Positions 60,740-64,000 of a stretch of DNA of 64,000 bases are shown here, piece after piece. Every line of letters starts with the position of its first letter. Position 1 is the first letter of the stretch. A model generated the notes under the pieces. It was given only the letters and a program-made list of their open reading frames with translations. It was not told the origin of the DNA and made no database searches. Position numbers and translations under genes: made by a program. The stretch comes from Cycas panzhihuaensis (lineage: Eukaryota > Cycadophyta). The stretch is taken from positions 88,419,741 through 88,483,740 of the forward strand of contig CM041465.1 of the NCBI GenBank assembly GCA_023213395.1, in the 5' to 3' direction.

Positions 60740-61020
60740 ACATGAGTGGTCTCCACTGACTTTATGTACTTTTAGGTCATGGACCCTCACTGTGTGATTA
60801 TTGTCCTCATAAGCCCAAGTACATGTAATGCCAAATGAGCTAAGGGCCACAAAATAAGGTAAATTAGACAATAAGTTAGCTAAATTAGTCAATTTAGGTA
60901 TGGGTTATCAGAAATTCTTGTCAAGTTTTTGTAACCAATATTTAGTTACAAGCTTCTTGTAATCAATAGTTGCATGTAACTACCCCTACCTCTCGTCTTA
61001 TAAAGAGAGGAGAGGCACAC
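60740..61020 (+). repeat. LTR-like segment following gypsy K
   Basis: Downstream of the integrase remnant: 'ttagtcaatttagg', repeated TAGTTACA/GTAACTA blocks and a TATA box (cttataaagagaggag, 60998-61012) typical of gypsy LTRs. Ends not defined. Confidence 0.45.
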
Positions 61021-61877
61021 TTTTTGTAGACATAGAGGATATAGTGATAATATAAAGAATACGGAGGAGGAATTGATGGCAAATGCATATGTACATACAC
61101 TCATTTTCAATTCCTGAAAATAGGAGCATCGCCTCCAATTTATGAGCTCCTCTCATAGCATGCCATCTCATATGTGTTTGTAGTACTTCTCATATATGTT
61201 TGCAACCACATCCAAGACATTGGCAGACTCCAACAACTCAACACAATCTACTTGCAACCACCTCATTACTCACATCCGCAATCTAGTGACAAAATTTACA
61301 TTCTAATACCACTTTGTAATGGCCCTTCTCTGGGAGGACACTATATAGTAGCCTCCTAGACTACCTAAGTTCAAGATTTTACCTGCAACAAACCATAAGA
61401 TTTGCAAGTAACATGTTGTGCTAGCGATAAAGAATTATGTGATTACATGTACTCCATATGATAATAATATGTAGATAGTATACCTCTAGTAAACAAGAAC
61501 ATATACATATTCTAGCTCTATCTCCCAAGCATGCAATAGCATATAAACAAGTATTTATCTATAACTAAAATAAACATGACATGATATCAAGAGAACATTG
61601 ACATAAACTAGAACATAGAAATTATCTTTTATGGAGAAAAGCCAAATTGCTCATAGGGGATTCACCACCAAGCCAACTAGAAACTCCTCTTGAGAATTTA
61701 CCCTCATGTAGAGGCACATGAAATGAACAAAGAAGTAATAATGAATGGACTCTAAACTCTCATTTCATCCTCAAAACATCATAACAAAGCATAATATTTC
61801 AATAGACAACTTGACAACCATACAAAAGTTTGGCAAAAATAAGAGCAACTACATATCACATGCATGCAATGTAGAAC
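61021..61877. other. Non-coding interval
   Basis: No coding family seen. A possible reversed primer-site-like string 'ctaataccact' occurs at 61303-61313. Confidence 0.4.
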
Positions 61878-62208
61878 TGTTAAAATTTGAATAATAATAG
61901 GAATGGAGAACTAATCATGGCAGGATTAAAATGTCAATTAATATGAAATTACTTTAACATAACTGAAATAAATCTCACGCTAAAGTCATCTCTTATTAAA
62001 TTTTACAATGCACTGTACATGCATAAATACAACTCTAAAACAAAATCTAAATTCTAACTAATCAACATATGTGATGTGAAAGTTGTAACCCCCAATGACT
62101 CATCACTCACATAAACATTAAAATAAATCTAAACTTAATATAATAAAAAACTTAAAGGGAGACCCATAACCCAAAGTTATGAGACACAAATAAGCATTAA
62201 TGTTAACA
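61878..62208 (-). repeat. 3' LTR of copia J
   Basis: 331 bp with TG...CA ends next to the polypurine tract; the partner is outside the window, so the left end rests on the TGTTAA start alone. Confidence 0.65.
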
Positions 62209-62269
62209 CTCCACCTTAATGTTTATTTCATTTTTTCTAACACCTAAGCCATCCCTAAAAGTCTAGAAT

Positions 62270-63760
62270 CTGTCACATACCAGTGATTTGGTGAAAATGT
62301 CAGCCAATTGTTCTTTTGTCAGCTTGAACATCATCTCAATCATACCTTTTTGAATCAATTCTCAAATAGAGTGATGGTGCACCTCAATATGTTTGGTGCA
62401 AGTGCGAAATACCAAATTTTTTGCAATCTTCAAAGTATTATGATTGTCACAATACAAGATAGTTGGTTCCAATTGCAGTAGTCCCATGTCCTCCAAAATC
62501 TGACATAACCAAACGGCTTCAATAGCTGCTATAATTGCAGCCTTATACTCTGTTTCAGTCGAGAATAAAGCAACATTTGATTACTTTTACTACTCCAAGT
62601 GATGATAGATGAACCCAAACTAAAACAAGATCCAAAATTGATCTTCTATTATCTGCATGTCCGGCCCAATCGAAATCTGTGAATCCTATCAACTTGAAAT
62701 TGTCATTATGCTAGAATTTAAGTCCATATTCAATTGTCCCTTTCAAGTATTCAAGGATCCTCTTTGCAAATTTCCAATGACTTTATTTTTGCACAGTCAT
62801 AAATCTAGACACCATTCTAAGTGCCAAAAAATATATCAAGTCTGGTAGTAATCACATATATTAGACTTCCCACCAATTACTTGTACAATGTTGAATCAAC
62901 ATTTGCTCCACCATCTTCCGTTGTTAATCTAGAACCTGTCTCCATGGAGGCAAGTGCAAGTTTACAATCATTCATTCTAAATTTACTTCTCAAGTGTACT
63001 TCGCCTGCAAGATGAATACATGCTCAAGCCTTTGCCATACTTCCACACCAAATAAGTAGTGTAAATTCCTAGATCTGTCATCTCAAAGAAATGACTAAGA
63101 TCTACCTTCACGTTTGATATCATATCGATATCATTACCTATGATCAGTACATTGTCAATATACAATACCACAAACATGATTTTATATTTTTCTACTTTGA
63201 TGTATAAATTTGAGTCAGCTAGAGATCTCTCAAATCCATTCTTCAAAAAATATTAATCAATCTTTTCATACTGGGCTCTAGGAGCCTGTTTCAGCTTGAA
63301 CAAGACCTTCCTGAGTCGACATACAAAATGCTCATGAGCTTTTTCAACAAAGCCAAGTGGCTACTCCATGCAGACTCCTTTGTTTAAATCCCCATTCAAA
63401 AATGCACTCTTTACGTCCATCTGTTGTAGTTGCCAATTGAATTGTGCAACTATTGCCAAAATGAAACAAATGGTATTCATCTTTGCAATAAGAGCAAATG
63501 TCTCTTGGTAGTCAATCCCTTCTTGTTGCTTGAAGCCTTTCACTACAAGTAAAGCTTTGTATCTATCTACAGATCCGTTCGATTTGAACTTCTTCCTGTA
63601 GATCCATTTACATCCAATTGCATTCTTGCTAGTAGGCAATTTGACCAAATCCCATGTGTGGTTCTTCCTATAGATCCATTTGCATCCAATTGCATGCTTA
63701 CTAGTAGGCAATTTGACCAAATCCCATATGTGGTTCTTCCTAACAGCTTAGATCTTAGTC
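62270..63760 (-). pseudogene. Copia J RT and RNase H
   Basis: RT N-terminus open at 63720-63361: KLPTSKNAIGCKWIYRKKFK, VVKGFKQQEGIDYQETFALI and QLQQMDVKSAFLNGDLNKGV. The first motif is present twice because of a 72-bp tandem duplication. The palm box reads FVVLYIDNVLIIGND (63180), with Asn replacing the second catalytic Asp. RNase H: TETEYKAAIIAAIEAVWLCQ, LYCDNHNTLKIAKNLVF, TKHIEVHHHSI and LTKEQLADIFTKSL (62560-62290). Confidence 0.92.
63592..63735 (-). repeat. 72-bp in-frame tandem duplication in copia J RT
   Basis: Two copies, 63592-63663 and 63664-63735, each starting 'cttcctgtagatcc' or 'cttcctatagatcc' on the plus strand; they differ at a handful of bases. The unit encodes 24 residues around HTWDLVKLPTSKNAIGCKW. 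Confidence 0.95.
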
Positions 63761-64000
63761 TCCATAGCATCATTTCACTTCTACTCTTTGACAGCTTCTT
63801 CAATTGTAGATGGTTCATTTGCATCTAATACACGTGGTATAAGAGCTATGCTCACACTCAAAAGTTTGCATCTTTGACTTCCACTTTCTCTCAGAATCAA
63901 GTAACAACTTCTTAGCATCCTTCATAGTTTTTGAATACCATTTTGGAAGCTTCTTCTTCAATGATGAAGGTGAAGGATTAGACAATTTCTCTGGCTTTGG

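Larger units (their letters stand above)
61878..64000 (-). mobile_element. Ty1/copia element J, cut by the window edge
   Basis: The 3' LTR at 61878-62208 (plus-strand TGTTAAAATT...TGTTAACA) is preceded on the minus strand by the purine tract CATTAAGGTGGAG. RNase H (62270-62700), RT (62980-63720) and the integrase-RT linker (to 64000) follow. The 5' half lies outside the window. Confidence 0.88.

Overview
This window looks like nuclear DNA of a seed plant, most likely one with a large, repeat-rich genome; a gymnosperm is my best guess. It is AT-rich and almost entirely made of decayed LTR retrotransposons. The only host gene I can support is a piece of a type-B cytokinin response regulator with canonical GT-AG introns. 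The gymnosperm call is inference: it rests on the age and density of the retroelements and on how isolated the gene exons are.

Layout. 1-2210: chimeric minus-strand retroelement remnant (chromovirus-type LTR, copia RT-RNase H, Ty3/gypsy gag). 4430-6895: short non-autonomous copia-like element with two LTRs and only a gag-like remnant. 9968-10935: three exons (minus strand) of a type-B ARR, covering most of the receiver domain and most of the GARP DNA-binding domain. 12414-14931: a CpG-rich 2.5-kb solo LTR with a perfect CATGG target-site duplication (TSD). 17561-23110: a nearly full-length plus-strand copia element. 24295-27440: degenerate plus-strand gypsy, broken by the next element. 27441-40305: minus-strand chromovirus F, itself hosting copia G (30172-35367) and a small gag-only element H (35571-37607). 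42454-53661: chromovirus A, whose gag is split by chromovirus B (46882-52397) with a perfect TGTTC duplication. 53863-58019: gag-protease-only gypsy derivative I with a tandemly repeated leader. 59700-61020: plus-strand gypsy RNase H/integrase remnant and LTR-like DNA. 61878-64000: copia J, cut by the window edge.

How it fits together. The elements form a layered insertion record: B entered A; G and H entered F; F probably entered E. Three chromoviruses (A, B, F) keep recognisable C-terminal chromodomains, which in this family direct integration to heterochromatin. Every long pol frame carries stops or frameshifts, so none looks autonomous today. Three short elements (C, H, I) keep LTRs with gag or gag-protease but no reverse transcriptase and would have depended on enzymes supplied in trans. 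The most unusual signals are a 16-nt motif conserved in the LTRs of four otherwise diverged gypsy families at a fixed distance from the TATA box, the gypsy/copia chimera at the left edge, and the stranded response-regulator exons.

No tRNA, rRNA, CRISPR or bacterial-type feature was seen. Coordinates of decayed element domains are approximate; LTR ends are given to the base where TG...CA, primer-binding site (PBS), polypurine tract (PPT) or target duplication supports them.
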